The notes beneath the pieces are model-generated. The model had not been told where the DNA came from and ran no database searches. It saw only the letters and a program-made list of their open reading frames with translations. Positions 7,769 to 14,865 of a stretch of 51,130 nucleotides of DNA are shown here, in pieces. Each line of letters opens with the position of its first letter. Within the stretch, counting starts at the first letter, position 1. The stretch covers positions 1-51,130 of the forward strand of contig JAJZSW010000010.1 of assembly GCA_021849505.1 (NCBI GenBank), written 5' to 3'. This DNA comes from Pseudomonadota bacterium. Lineage in GTDB: Bacteria; Pseudomonadota; Gammaproteobacteria; Burkholderiales; Rhodocyclaceae. A program made the translations under genes and the position numbers.

Positions 7769-10206
7769 GCGGTGACCTCCAGTGCCTGGTATTCCTTGGA
7801 TTGGGTGGCGACGGCGTTCGCCCAGGGATCGGCGTAGCCCTGCAGCGAGTAGAGCAGTCGCTCGTAAAGCTCTGCCCGGCGCTCGGCGTTCTCGACGATG
7901 ATGCCCTTCACGTAGTCGAGGCCGACGCGCGCGACGTAGTGGCAGGTGCGCTCGAGGTAGTACGCTTCCTCGCGATAGAGCTGCAGGAAGGCGCCGGAAT
8001 ATTCCTGCACTTCGTCGTCGGTCCTGACCTTGCAGAGGAACTCGGCCACCTCGGTCTTGATGCCGCCGTTGCCGGCGACGTAGATCTCGTAGCCCGAGTC
8101 GACCCCGATCACGCCGACGTCCTTGATGCCGGCCTCGGCGCAGTTGCGCGGGCAGCCGGACACGGCGAGTTTCACCTTGTGCGGCGCCCACATGCCGAAC
8201 AGCATCTTCTCGAGCTTGACGCCCATGTTCATCGACAGCTGGGTGCCGAAGCGGCAGTGCTCGGCGCCGACGCAGGTCTTCACGGTACGGATCGACTTGC
8301 CGTAGGCGTGGCCCGAGACGAGGCCGGCCTTGCCGAGATCTTCCCAGACCCTGGGCAGGTCGCCCTTGCGGATGCCGAGCAGGTCGATGCGCGCGCCGCC
8401 GGTCATCTTGACGGTGGGCACCTCGTATTTCTCGGCCACGTCGGCGATCACGCGCAGCTCGGCCGGCGTGGTCAGGCCGCCCCACATGCGCGGCACGACG
8501 CTGAAGGTGCCGTCCTTCTGGATGTTGGCATGGGCGCGCTCGTTGATGAAGCGGGACTGCGGGTCGTCCTGCGCCTCGTGCGGCCAGCTCGAGATCAGGT
8601 AGTAGTTGAGGGCGGGCCGGCAGCTCGCGCAGCCGTTGGGCGTCTTCCAGCCGAGTTCCTGCATCACGGCGGGGATCGAGAGCAGCTTCTTGTCGCGGAT
8701 GGCCGCGCGCACGACGCCGTGCCCATGGTCGGTGCAGCCGCAGACCGGCTTGTCCTTCGTGTCGGCCGGCTGGTAGGCGCCGCCGACCGTCGAGGCGAGG
8801 ATCTGCTCGACGAGGCCGGTGCAGCTGCCGCAGGAAGACGAAGCCTTGGTGTGCTTGCGCACCGCGTCGATGGTGAAAAGGCCATGCTCCTTGATCGCCT
8901 TGACGATGCTGCCCTTGCAGACGCCGTTGCAGCCGCAGACCTCGGCCTCGTCCGGCATCGCCGCCGCCTTGTTCTGGCCTGCATGGCCGACGTCGCCCAC
9001 ATGGTTCTGGCCGAACATCAGGTGGTCGCGGATCTCGCTGATGTTCTGGCCGTCCTTGAGCAGCTGGAAATACCAGGCGCCGTCGGCGGTGTCGCCGTAG
9101 AGCACCGCGCCGGCAAGCTGTTCGCCCCGGATCACGAGCTTCTTGTACACGCCGCCGACCGGGTCGGAGAGGATGATTTCATCGCAGTCCTTGCCACCCA
9201 TGAAGTTGCCGGCGGAAAACACGTCGATGCCGGTGACCTTGAGCTTGGTCGAGGTTACCGAGCCGCCGTAGCGGCCGATGCCCATCTGCGCCAGGTGGTT
9301 GGCGCAGACCTTGGCCTGCTCGAACAGCGGGGCGACCAGGCCGTAGGCGGTGCCGCGGTGCTCGGCGCATTCGCCGACCGCGTAGATCTTCGGGTCGTAG
9401 GTCTGCAGCGTGTCCGAGACGACGACGCCGCGATTGCAATGAAGCAGGGCGCTTTTCGCCAGCTCGGTGTTGGGACGGATGCCGGCCGCCATGACGACGA
9501 GGTCGGCGGGAATCTCGCCGCCATCCTTGAAGCGCACCGTACCGACGCGGGAGTTCGCGCCGGGCTTGAGCATCTCCGTCTGCTTGCCGAGCAGGAACTT
9601 CAGTCCCTTGGCTTCGAGCGACTTCTGCAGCAGGTCGGCGGCGGTCTTGTCGAGCTGGCGCTCCATGATCCAGTCGGCCAGATGGACGACGGTGACGTCC
9701 ATGCCGCGCAGCGCGAGGCCGTTGGCCGCTTCGAGGCCAAGCAGGCCGGCACCGATCACCACCGCATGTTTGTAGCTTGTCGCCGCGGCGATCATCGCCT
9801 CGGTGTCCGCGATGTCCCGGTAGGCAATGACGCCGGGCAGGTCGTTGCCGGGGATCGGCAGGATGCAGGGCAGGGAGCCGGTGGCCAGGAGCAGACGATC
9901 GTATGCGGCCTCGGTGCCGTCGTCGGCGATTACTTTCTGCCCCTTGCGGTCGATCTTCACGACCTGCTTGCCGGCGTGCAGGGTGATGCCGTTGTCGCGG
10001 TACCAGGCCAGGTCGTTGAGAACGATGTCGTCGAACTTCGTCTCGCCCGCCAGCACCGGGGAGAGCATGATGCGGTTGTAGTTGGGATGCGGCTCGGCGC
10101 CGAACACCGTGATCTCGTAGAGGTCGGGGGTGAGCTTGAGCAATTCTTCGAGGGTGCGGCAGCCGGCCATGCCGTTGCCGACCATCACCAATTTTTGTTT
10201 GTTCAT
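7765..10206 (-). CDS. nirB: Nitrite reductase [NAD(P)H] large subunit
   Basis: 813 residues, the usual NirB length. ATG at 10206 follows AAGGACC. Domain order: FAD/NAD(P)-binding region starting with VGNGMAGCRTLEELL, two BFD-like [2Fe-2S] segments (CGCNGVCKGS with SCGSC, then CGCTDHG with CASC), and a sulfite/nitrite reductase domain with the siroheme/[4Fe-4S] Cys motifs TCVGAEHCRFG and SGCPRNCAEA. It reduces nitrite to ammonium with NAD(P)H in the cytoplasm. It sits between the nitrate transporter and nirD-nasA, so the operon runs uptake, nitrite reduction, nitrate reduction. Confidence 0.95.
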   Translation of the reverse strand: MNKQKLVMVGNGMAGCRTLEELLKLTPDLYEITVFGAEPHPNYNRIMLSPVLAGETKFDDIVLNDLAWYRDNGITLHAGKQVVKIDRKGQKVIADDGTEAAYDRLLLATGSLPCILPIPGNDLPGVIAYRDIADTEAMIAAATSYKHAVVIGAGLLGLEAANGLALRGMDVTVVHLADWIMERQLDKTAADLLQKSLEAKGLKFLLGKQTEMLKPGANSRVGTVRFKDGGEIPADLVVMAAGIRPNTELAKSALLHCNRGVVVSDTLQTYDPKIYAVGECAEHRGTAYGLVAPLFEQAKVCANHLAQMGIGRYGGSVTSTKLKVTGIDVFSAGNFMGGKDCDEIILSDPVGGVYKKLVIRGEQLAGAVLYGDTADGAWYFQLLKDGQNISEIRDHLMFGQNHVGDVGHAGQNKAAAMPDEAEVCGCNGVCKGSIVKAIKEHGLFTIDAVRKHTKASSSCGSCTGLVEQILASTVGGAYQPADTKDKPVCGCTDHGHGVVRAAIRDKKLLSIPAVMQELGWKTPNGCASCRPALNYYLISSWPHEAQDDPQSRFINERAHANIQKDGTFSVVPRMWGGLTTPAELRVIADVAEKYEVPTVKMTGGARIDLLGIRKGDLPRVWEDLGKAGLVSGHAYGKSIRTVKTCVGAEHCRFGTQLSMNMGVKLEKMLFGMWAPHKVKLAVSGCPRNCAEAGIKDVGVIGVDSGYEIYVAGNGGIKTEVAEFLCKVRTDDEVQEYSGAFLQLYREEAYYLERTCHYVARVGLDYVKGIIVENAERRAELYERLLYSLQGYADPWANAVATQSKEYQALEVTA

Positions 10207-10216
10207 TGGATGGTCC

Positions 10217-11017
10217 TTAAGCGGCGATCGGGTGGGACTGCTTGGCGTAGAGGAACTCGATCACCGCCGAGCGGTAATCCATGTACTGCGGGTCATGGGC
10301 CAGGCTCAGGCGCTCGCGCGGGCGCGGCAGGTCGACGCTGAGGATCTCGCCGATGGTGGCGGCCGGGCCGTTGGTCATCATCACGATGCGGTCGGAAAGC
10401 AGCACCGCCTCGTCGACGTCGTGGGTGACCATCACCGTCGTGGCGTGCGTCGCCTCGCAGATTTTCATCAGCTCGTCCTGCAGGCGGGCGCGGGTGAGGG
10501 CGTCGAGCGCGCCGAAGGGCTCGTCCATCAAGAGCACCTTGGGCTCCATCGCCAGCGCGCGGGCGATGCCGACGCGCTGCTTCATGCCGCCCGAGATTTC
10601 GCCCGGATACTTGTGCATGGCGTGGGCGAGGCCGACCAGTTCGAGCACCTTCGTCGTGCGCTCCTTGAGCTGGGCCTTGTTCTCGTTGGCGGCGAAGACG
10701 CGCTCGACGGCCAGATAGACGTTCTCGAAGCAGGTCAGCCAGGGCAGCAGGCTGTGGTTCTGGAACACCACCGCACGCTCGGGGCCGGGGCCGGGAATCT
10801 CCCGCCCGGCGCAAAGCATCACGCCGGCGGTGGGCAGCGTCAGGCCGGCGATCAGGTTGAGCAGCGTTGACTTGCCGCATCCCGAGTGGCCGATCAGCGA
10901 GACGAACTCGCCCTGGCGGATGTTGAGGTCGATGTCGCGCAGGGCGACGAATTTGCCCTTCTTGGTGTCGAACGTCATGCCGACCTTCTCGACCTGGACG
11001 AATTTTTCCGTGCTCAT
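10217..11017 (-). CDS. nrtD: Nitrate ABC transporter, ATP-binding protein
   Basis: 266 residues. Walker A is GHSGCGKST, the ABC signature is ISGGMKQR, Walker B is VLLMDEPFGALD, and the switch His is in VTHDVDEAV. The family is the nitrate/sulfonate/taurine importer ATPases. It lies 1 nt after nrtB and 10 nt before nirB. No NrtA-like domain is fused to its C-terminus, so it matches the NrtD/NasD form rather than NrtC. It powers nitrate import through the NrtB dimer at the inner face of the membrane. Confidence 0.88.
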   Translation of the reverse strand: MSTEKFVQVEKVGMTFDTKKGKFVALRDIDLNIRQGEFVSLIGHSGCGKSTLLNLIAGLTLPTAGVMLCAGREIPGPGPERAVVFQNHSLLPWLTCFENVYLAVERVFAANENKAQLKERTTKVLELVGLAHAMHKYPGEISGGMKQRVGIARALAMEPKVLLMDEPFGALDALTRARLQDELMKICEATHATTVMVTHDVDEAVLLSDRIVMMTNGPAATIGEILSVDLPRPRERLSLAHDPQYMDYRSAVIEFLYAKQSHPIAA

Positions 11018-11018
11018 G

Positions 11019-11909
11019 TCAGGACTCCGTATGCAGCCGCCTGGCCAGCAACAGCAGCGATTGTTCGAGGATCAGGCCGACGATGCCGATGACGAAGATG
11101 GCGATGATGATGTGCTCGACCTTGAGGTTGTTCCACTCGTCCCAGACCCAGAAGCCGATGCCGACGCCGCCGGTGAGCATCTCGGCCGCGACGATCACCA
11201 GCCAGGCCGTGCCGATCGACAGGCGGATGCCGGTGAGCATGTAGGGCAGTACGCTGGGGAAGAGGATCTTGGTGACGATCTTCCATTCGGACAGGTTGAG
11301 CACGCGCGCCACGTTGAGGTAGTCCTGCGGTACGCGCATCACGCCCTGCGCGGTGTTCATGATCATCGGCCAGATGGAGCAGATGAAGATGGTCCAGATG
11401 GCCGCCGAATCCGCCTTCTGGAACACCAGCAGGCCGATCGGCAGCCAGGCCAGCGGCGAGACGGGACGCAGCAGGCTGATGATGGGATTCACCATGCCGG
11501 CCATCGTCGCGAAGCGGCCGAGGATGAAGCCGGCCGGGATGCCGACCAGCGCCGCGATGCCGAAGCCGATGGCGACCCGCTGCAGCGAGGAGAGGATGTT
11601 CCAGCCGATGCCCTGGTCGTTCGGCCCGTTGCTGTAGAACGGGTCGGCGAACAGCTTGGCGGCGGCATCCCAGGTCTTGCCCGGGGTCGGGATGCTGCCG
11701 CCGTTCATCGTCGCCAGGTGCCAGATGCCGATCAGCAGCACCAGGCCCATGAGCGGGGGGAGAACCGCGCCCAGAACGGCGCGCAGGGCAGCCGCATCGG
11801 TTTCCGAACTGCTGGGGCCGCTCAACTTCGATGGTACGGGAGGCGGCGGCACTTTCAGTGCCGTCTCGCCGGAGCTGACTTTCAGTGCATCGACCGTGAC
11901 TGCCGTCAT
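11019..11909 (-). CDS. nrtB: Nitrate ABC transporter permease
   Basis: 296 residues from ATG 11907-11909, with AAGGAG just upstream. A poorly conserved Pro/Ser-rich N-terminal stretch of about 45 residues is followed by about six membrane helices and the binding-protein-dependent transport loop, around VARVLNLSEWKIVTKILFP. It forms the inner-membrane channel of the NrtABD importer. The N-terminal stretch contains a copy of the dispersed repeat (KVSSGETA), which may explain part of its extra length. Confidence 0.9.
   Translation of the reverse strand: MTAVTVDALKVSSGETALKVPPPPVPSKLSGPSSSETDAAALRAVLGAVLPPLMGLVLLIGIWHLATMNGGSIPTPGKTWDAAAKLFADPFYSNGPNDQGIGWNILSSLQRVAIGFGIAALVGIPAGFILGRFATMAGMVNPIISLLRPVSPLAWLPIGLLVFQKADSAAIWTIFICSIWPMIMNTAQGVMRVPQDYLNVARVLNLSEWKIVTKILFPSVLPYMLTGIRLSIGTAWLVIVAAEMLTGGVGIGFWVWDEWNNLKVEHIIIAIFVIGIVGLILEQSLLLLARRLHTES
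11859..11884 (-). repeat. Dispersed 26-bp repeat, copy 4
   Basis: In frame near the start of nrtB, encoding KVSSGETA. On the minus strand it begins TGAAAGTCAGCTCCGG and ends GACGGCA. The flanking bases repeat CTTTCAGTGC on both sides. Confidence 0.7.
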
Positions 11910-11919
11910 GACGTTCTCC

Positions 11920-13194
11920 TTATGCCTTGATCTTGAAGCCGTCGGCATACTTCGCCGGGTCCTTGCCGTTCCAGACCACGCCATCGACCAGCTTCGATTC
12001 CCGCATCTCGCCCTTGGGCAGCGGCACCTTGGCGGCGGTCGCCGCCTGCTTGTAGATGTCGATGCGATTGACCTTCTTCGCCACGCCGAGGTAATCAGGA
12101 TGGTCCTTGAGCAGGCCCCAGCGCTTGTGCTGGGTCATGAACCACATGCCGTCGGAGAGGTAGGGGAAGTTCACCAGGCCATCGTTATGGAATTTCATGG
12201 CGTTCTTGTCGTCCCAGGTCTTGCCGAGGCCGTTGCTGTAGCGGCCGAGCATGCGGGCGACGATCACGTCGCTGTCGGTGTTCACGTAAGCCTTGGCGGC
12301 GATCGTGTCGGCGGTCTTCTGCTTGTTGGCCAGCGAAGCGTCGATCCACTGGCCGGCCTCGATGATCGCCGCCGTCACGGCGCGCGCGGTGTTCGGATGC
12401 TTGGCCACCCACTCCGCAGTGGTGCCGAGCACCTTTTCCGGATGATCGACCCAGATGTCCTGTGTCGTCGTCGCGGTGAAGCCGATATTGTCGATGATCG
12501 CGCGGTTGTTCCAGGGCTCGCCGACACAGAAGCCGTCCATGTTGCCGACGCGCATGTTGGCCACCATCTGCGGCGGCGGCACGACGATGGTCTTGACGTC
12601 TTTGAAGGGATTGATCCCGTGTGCCGCCAGCCAGTAGTAAAGCCACATCGCGTGGGTACCGGTCGGGAAGGTCTGGGCGAAGGTGTATTCCTTCTCCTTC
12701 TTCGCGACCAGCTTGGCGAGCGAGGCGCCGTCGATGGCGCCCTTGTCCTTGAGCTGGTTGGCGAGCGTGATCGCCTGGCCATTGTTGTTCAGGGACATCA
12801 GCACGTTCATGTCCTTCTTCGGGCCGCCGATGCCGAGCTGCACGCCATAGATCAGGCCGTAGAGCACGTGGGCGGCATCGAGTTCGCCGTTGACCAGCTT
12901 GTCGCGCACGCCGGCCCAGCTCGCCTCCTTGGTCGGCACGATCTTCACGCCGTATTTCTTGTCGAAGCCCATGACCGAGGCCATGACGACCGAGGCGCAG
13001 TCTGTCAGCGGGATGAAGCCGATCTTCACCTCTTCCTTTTCCGGCTTGTCGGAGCCGGCGGCCCAGGCGGACGAACTGATGGGCAGGGCGCTCATGATGG
13101 CCGCACCCGTGGCAAGGCGCAGGAAGTCGCGGCGGGAACTGACGGCAGCGGGGGCAGCGGGAGCAGGGGACAGGTCTTGGGCTTCATTTTTCAT
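11920..13194 (-). CDS. nrtA: Nitrate ABC transporter substrate-binding protein
   Basis: 424 residues from ATG 13192-13194, with GGAGAT upstream. The N-terminus carries a twin-arginine signal (SRRDFLRL at residues 20-27, then an Ala-rich stretch ending AWA), so the folded protein is exported to the periplasm. The mature part has the NrtA/NasS fold: VKIGFIPLTDCASVVMA at the start, GANEL-like NGELDAAHVLYG, and FCVGEPWNNRA, a typical NrtA segment. It captures nitrate for NrtB/NrtD. It is the first gene after the sigma-54 promoter and attenuator leader. The signal peptide separates it from cytoplasmic NasS sensors. Confidence 0.92.
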   Translation of the reverse strand: MKNEAQDLSPAPAAPAAVSSRRDFLRLATGAAIMSALPISSSAWAAGSDKPEKEEVKIGFIPLTDCASVVMASVMGFDKKYGVKIVPTKEASWAGVRDKLVNGELDAAHVLYGLIYGVQLGIGGPKKDMNVLMSLNNNGQAITLANQLKDKGAIDGASLAKLVAKKEKEYTFAQTFPTGTHAMWLYYWLAAHGINPFKDVKTIVVPPPQMVANMRVGNMDGFCVGEPWNNRAIIDNIGFTATTTQDIWVDHPEKVLGTTAEWVAKHPNTARAVTAAIIEAGQWIDASLANKQKTADTIAAKAYVNTDSDVIVARMLGRYSNGLGKTWDDKNAMKFHNDGLVNFPYLSDGMWFMTQHKRWGLLKDHPDYLGVAKKVNRIDIYKQAATAAKVPLPKGEMRESKLVDGVVWNGKDPAKYADGFKIKA

Positions 13195-13226
13195 CTCGAT
13201 CTCCAAAAGGCCCGAATGAGGGCAAT

Positions 13227-13302
13227 AAAAAACGGCGTCGATCGCAAACTTGTGGTTTGCGATCAGACGCCGTTGTCTGGTGACCGAGCCGCCATCGGCT
13301 CG
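13227..13302 (-). promoter_or_regulatory. ANTAR-type antitermination leader of the nrt-nir-nas operon
   Basis: On the minus strand, in transcript order, there are three structures. First, stem P1 (13285-13302) pairs CGAGCC with GGCTCG around a six-base loop GATGGC. Second, five bases on, stem P2 (13264-13279) pairs CAGAC with GTCTG around the loop AACGGC, with A at loop position 1 and G at 4, the known ANTAR-target rule. Third, an intrinsic terminator (13231-13274) has outer arms AACGGCGTC/GACGCCGTT and inner arms GATCGCAAAC/GTTTGCGATC, then six U (13227-13232). P2 and the terminator share AACGGCGTC, so they exclude each other. NasT, encoded just upstream, is the expected binder. P1 has G rather than A at loop position 1. 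Confidence 0.82.
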
Positions 13303-13319
13303 ATACTTGACGATCAATT

Positions 13320-13336
13320 AGCAACTGCTGTGCCAG
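13320..13336 (-). promoter_or_regulatory. Sigma-54 (RpoN) promoter of the nitrate operon
   Basis: The minus strand reads CTGGCACAGCAGTTGCT, matching the TGGCAC-N5-TTGC consensus with GG and GC exactly 12 bp apart. The predicted transcription start is near 13310, a few bases before stem-loop P1, so the leader would begin almost directly with the ANTAR target. This fits nitrogen control of nitrate use. Confidence 0.82.
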
Positions 13337-13359
13337 CATCCTGAAACGCCCTTTATCCA

Positions 13360-13385
13360 TGAAAGTCGGCGCTGGCGGGACGGCA
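13360..13385 (+). repeat. Dispersed 26-bp repeat, copy 5
   Basis: Intergenic, upstream of the sigma-54 promoter. On the plus strand it begins TGAAAGTCGGCGCTGG and ends GACGGCA. The frame would read KVGAGGTA although no gene is there. Confidence 0.75.
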
Positions 13386-13451
13386 ATTGCTGGCTGTGCT
13401 GCACCGCGTAAGTGCGAAAACGCTTATGAATGCACCGATGTAGGGCGTACG

Positions 13452-14027
13452 TCAGAGCAGCAGGTTTGCCATCTCGATGACGTTCGCTGCCACCTTGCCA
13501 AGCGGCTGGGACTTTTCCATCGCCAGTTTGCGCAGGGCGGCGTAGGCCGCATCCTCGTCCATGCCGCGTGATTTCATCAGGATGCCCTTGGCCCTTTCGA
13601 TGGTCTTGCGCTCGGACAGCTTGCGGCTCGCGTCGGCCAGTTCCCGGCGCAGGGCCTGATGTTCCTCGAAGCGGGCGACGGCGACATCCACCACCGGCCT
13701 GAGCCGCCCGATCTCGAAGCCATCGACGACATAGGCCGCCACGCCAGCCTTGACGGCCGAGCGGATCGTCTCGTTGTCGCCATCCTGCGAGAACATCACG
13801 ACTGGGCGCGGCATGGTCTGGCTCATCACGCCGAGGTGTTCGAGCGTATCGCGCGAGGGCGACTCGGTCTCGATCAGGATGATGTCAGGCTTGATCTCCT
13901 CGATGCGGTCGATCAGTTCGAGCGCCGAAGGCAATACGGCCGCCACCTGATGGCCGGCCTGGATCAGGCCGGTGCAGATTTCCACCGCGCGCTGCTGCGA
14001 TTCGTCAATCACGAGGATGCGTGCCAT
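13452..14027 (-). CDS. nasT: NasT-type ANTAR regulator
   Basis: 191 residues from ATG 14025-14027, with GGGGAG upstream. Residues 1-120 form a receiver-like domain and residues 125-190 the RNA-binding ANTAR domain (SERKTIERAKGILMKSRGM and the Ala-rich helix around DAAYAALRKLAMEK). NasT proteins bind paired stem-loops in nas leaders and let transcription pass a terminator; the matching leader lies directly downstream. The usual phospho-acceptor Asp is Glu53 (IIETESPSRD context), so phosphorylation is unlikely. No NasS, the usual nitrate sensor that holds NasT, is visible next to it. It probably has its own promoter in 14028-14160, which was not resolved. Confidence 0.9.
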   Translation of the reverse strand: MARILVIDESQQRAVEICTGLIQAGHQVAAVLPSALELIDRIEEIKPDIILIETESPSRDTLEHLGVMSQTMPRPVVMFSQDGDNETIRSAVKAGVAAYVVDGFEIGRLRPVVDVAVARFEEHQALRRELADASRKLSERKTIERAKGILMKSRGMDEDAAYAALRKLAMEKSQPLGKVAANVIEMANLLL

Positions 14028-14166
14028 GCAGGACTCCCCGCAAGTACCGTACCAAGAAATCAGGCTGTCTTTATCATGGCCATAACTTCGCATAATCCTT
14101 ATTATGTCAAATAATGGATTGGGAGTTCAAAGGGCGAAAGTCGGCATTCAGTCGCTGATTGATAGC

Positions 14167-14227
14167 GGACACATGGTTTGAAAGATTCTTGGACACAAGT
14201 TTGAAATATTGCAATCCAGTGTCCAAG
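14167..14227. repeat. GGACACA...TTTGAAA repeats with inverted CTTGGACAC
   Basis: GGACACATGGTTTGAAAG (14167) and GGACACAAGTTTGAAAT (14191) are near-direct repeats. CTTGGACAC at 14188-14196 is repeated inverted as GTGTCCAAG at 14219-14227. They may be regulator sites or the remnant of a transposon end. The surrounding 14028-14292 contains no gene that I can support. Confidence 0.5.
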
Positions 14228-14261
14228 TTGGCCTATGACAAATAACCTGCAAATAGTTGCG

Positions 14262-14274
14262 CCGCGTTACTGGC
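14262..14274. repeat. 13-bp direct repeat, left copy
   Basis: CCGCGTTACTGGC occurs here and again at 22932-22944, so the two copies bracket the tRNA-like pair and the prophage remnant. Confidence 0.6.
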
Positions 14275-14292
14275 TTCGGTATGGTTGCGCTC

Positions 14293-14364
14293 GGCAAGGT
14301 GTCCGCCGATAGGTAAAGGCTAGGCTTCGGCTGAAATATGCGGGTTCGAGTCCCGCCCCTTGCC
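14293..14364 (+). ncRNA. tRNA-like sequence A, anticodon arm replaced by a UUCG hairpin
   Basis: 72 nt. Acceptor stem GGCAAGG/CCTTGCC pairs fully over 7 bp. The D-arm is GCC, loop GATAGGTAAA, GGC. The T-arm is GCGGG, loop TTCGAGT, CCCGC, with the canonical TTCGA. Between the D- and T-arms are only 19 nt, where about 23 are normal. They can form a 3-bp stem GGC/GCT capped by the stable tetraloop TTCG, so there is no seven-base anticodon loop. No CCA is encoded. It is not a standard tRNA. It could be a decayed tRNA, but its match with the neighbouring copy argues for a conserved shape. Strand is inferred from the tRNA polarity. Confidence 0.6.
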
Positions 14365-14368
14365 GCTC

Positions 14369-14391
14369 ATACTCGCCAGGCTGGCGGGTAT
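14369..14391 (+). other. Hairpin between the two tRNA-like sequences
   Basis: ATACTCGCC and GGCGGGTAT pair over 9 bp (one T-G) around AGGCT. The bases after it (TCTGTT) are a poor U-run, so terminator function is uncertain; a processing or spacer stem is equally possible. Confidence 0.45.
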
Positions 14392-14401
14392 TCTGTTACA
14401 G

Positions 14402-14472
14402 GGCCAGCGTTCGCCGATTGGTAAAGGCCAGGCGCAAGCCGGAGGATGCAGGTTCGATTCCTGCCGCTGGCC
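14402..14472 (+). ncRNA. tRNA-like sequence B, anticodon arm replaced by a GCAA hairpin
   Basis: 71 nt, 37 nt after copy A. The acceptor stem is 8 bp (GGCCAGCG/CGCTGGCC). The D-arm is GCC, loop GATTGGTAAA, GGC. The T-arm is GCAGG, loop TTCGATT, CCTGC. The 19-nt middle forms GGC/GCC with a GCAA tetraloop and has no anticodon loop. Acceptor and T-stem bases differ from copy A yet keep pairing, and one stable tetraloop replaces another, as expected under structural selection. The last base, 14472, is also the last base of the truncated phage gp27 gene on the other strand, so the prophage junction lies at its 3' end. Confidence 0.6.
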
Positions 14473-14831
14473 TACTTCCCTTGCTTCAAGCGCCTGAGGA
14501 TCGATGCGGGCGGTTCATCGACATGCACCAGGCGCGCATGGCCGTTCCGGCGGTCGAGCACGATAACCAGCGTGGTTTCGCCCGCCAGCTCGGCGGCGAT
14601 CTTCGGATCAATCCCGGCGGCTTCGATCTGGGCGCGCACCCGCGCAATCGAGATATTCCGCTCCATCTGCTGCCCGTAGCGATGCAGGCCGCTTTTCGAG
14701 ACGCGGTAGCCACGCCGATGCAATTCCTTGGCGATCTGGTCATAGCCGCCGAAGCCGTTGCCGATCAGGCGCTTGTCGACTTCGTCCCTGACTTTCGGCG
14801 GCAAGCGATCAATGGTGCTTACGCGTGGCAT
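14472..14831 (-). CDS. Mu gp27-like protein (DUF3486), C-terminally truncated
   Basis: 119 residues from ATG 14829-14831, with GGAGAG upstream. The N-terminus MPRVSTIDRLPPKVRDEVDK, then GFGGYDQIAKELHRRGYRVS and KSGLHRYGQ, is the helix-turn-helix part of the Mu gp27 family, thought to be a small terminase-like packaging protein. Family members are usually about 180 residues. Here the frame ends at a TAG formed right at the junction with tRNA-like sequence B, so the C-terminal third is gone. It lies 34 nt after tail protein I, an order not found in Mu. Confidence 0.75.
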   Translation of the reverse strand: MPRVSTIDRLPPKVRDEVDKRLIGNGFGGYDQIAKELHRRGYRVSKSGLHRYGQQMERNISIARVRAQIEAAGIDPKIAAELAGETTLVIVLDRRNGHARLVHVDEPPASILRRLKQGK

Positions 14832-14865
14832 ATATTTCTACTCTCCAAGGGCGGGGCGCTCAGGC

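Noticed and set aside
7801-10341. 846-codon open frame on the plus strand
   Set aside because: Fully antisense to nirB. Composition is typical of GC-rich antisense shadow (Ala/Gly/Val/Asp/His repeats), with no motif and no ribosome-binding site.
11920-13317. 465-residue form of NrtA starting at 13317
   Set aside because: It would run through the terminator and leader. ATG 13194 has a ribosome-binding site and begins just before the Tat signal.
14293-14472. Annotation as ordinary tRNA genes
   Set aside because: Only 19 nt separate the D- and T-arms, and no seven-base anticodon loop can be drawn in either copy, so no amino acid can be assigned.
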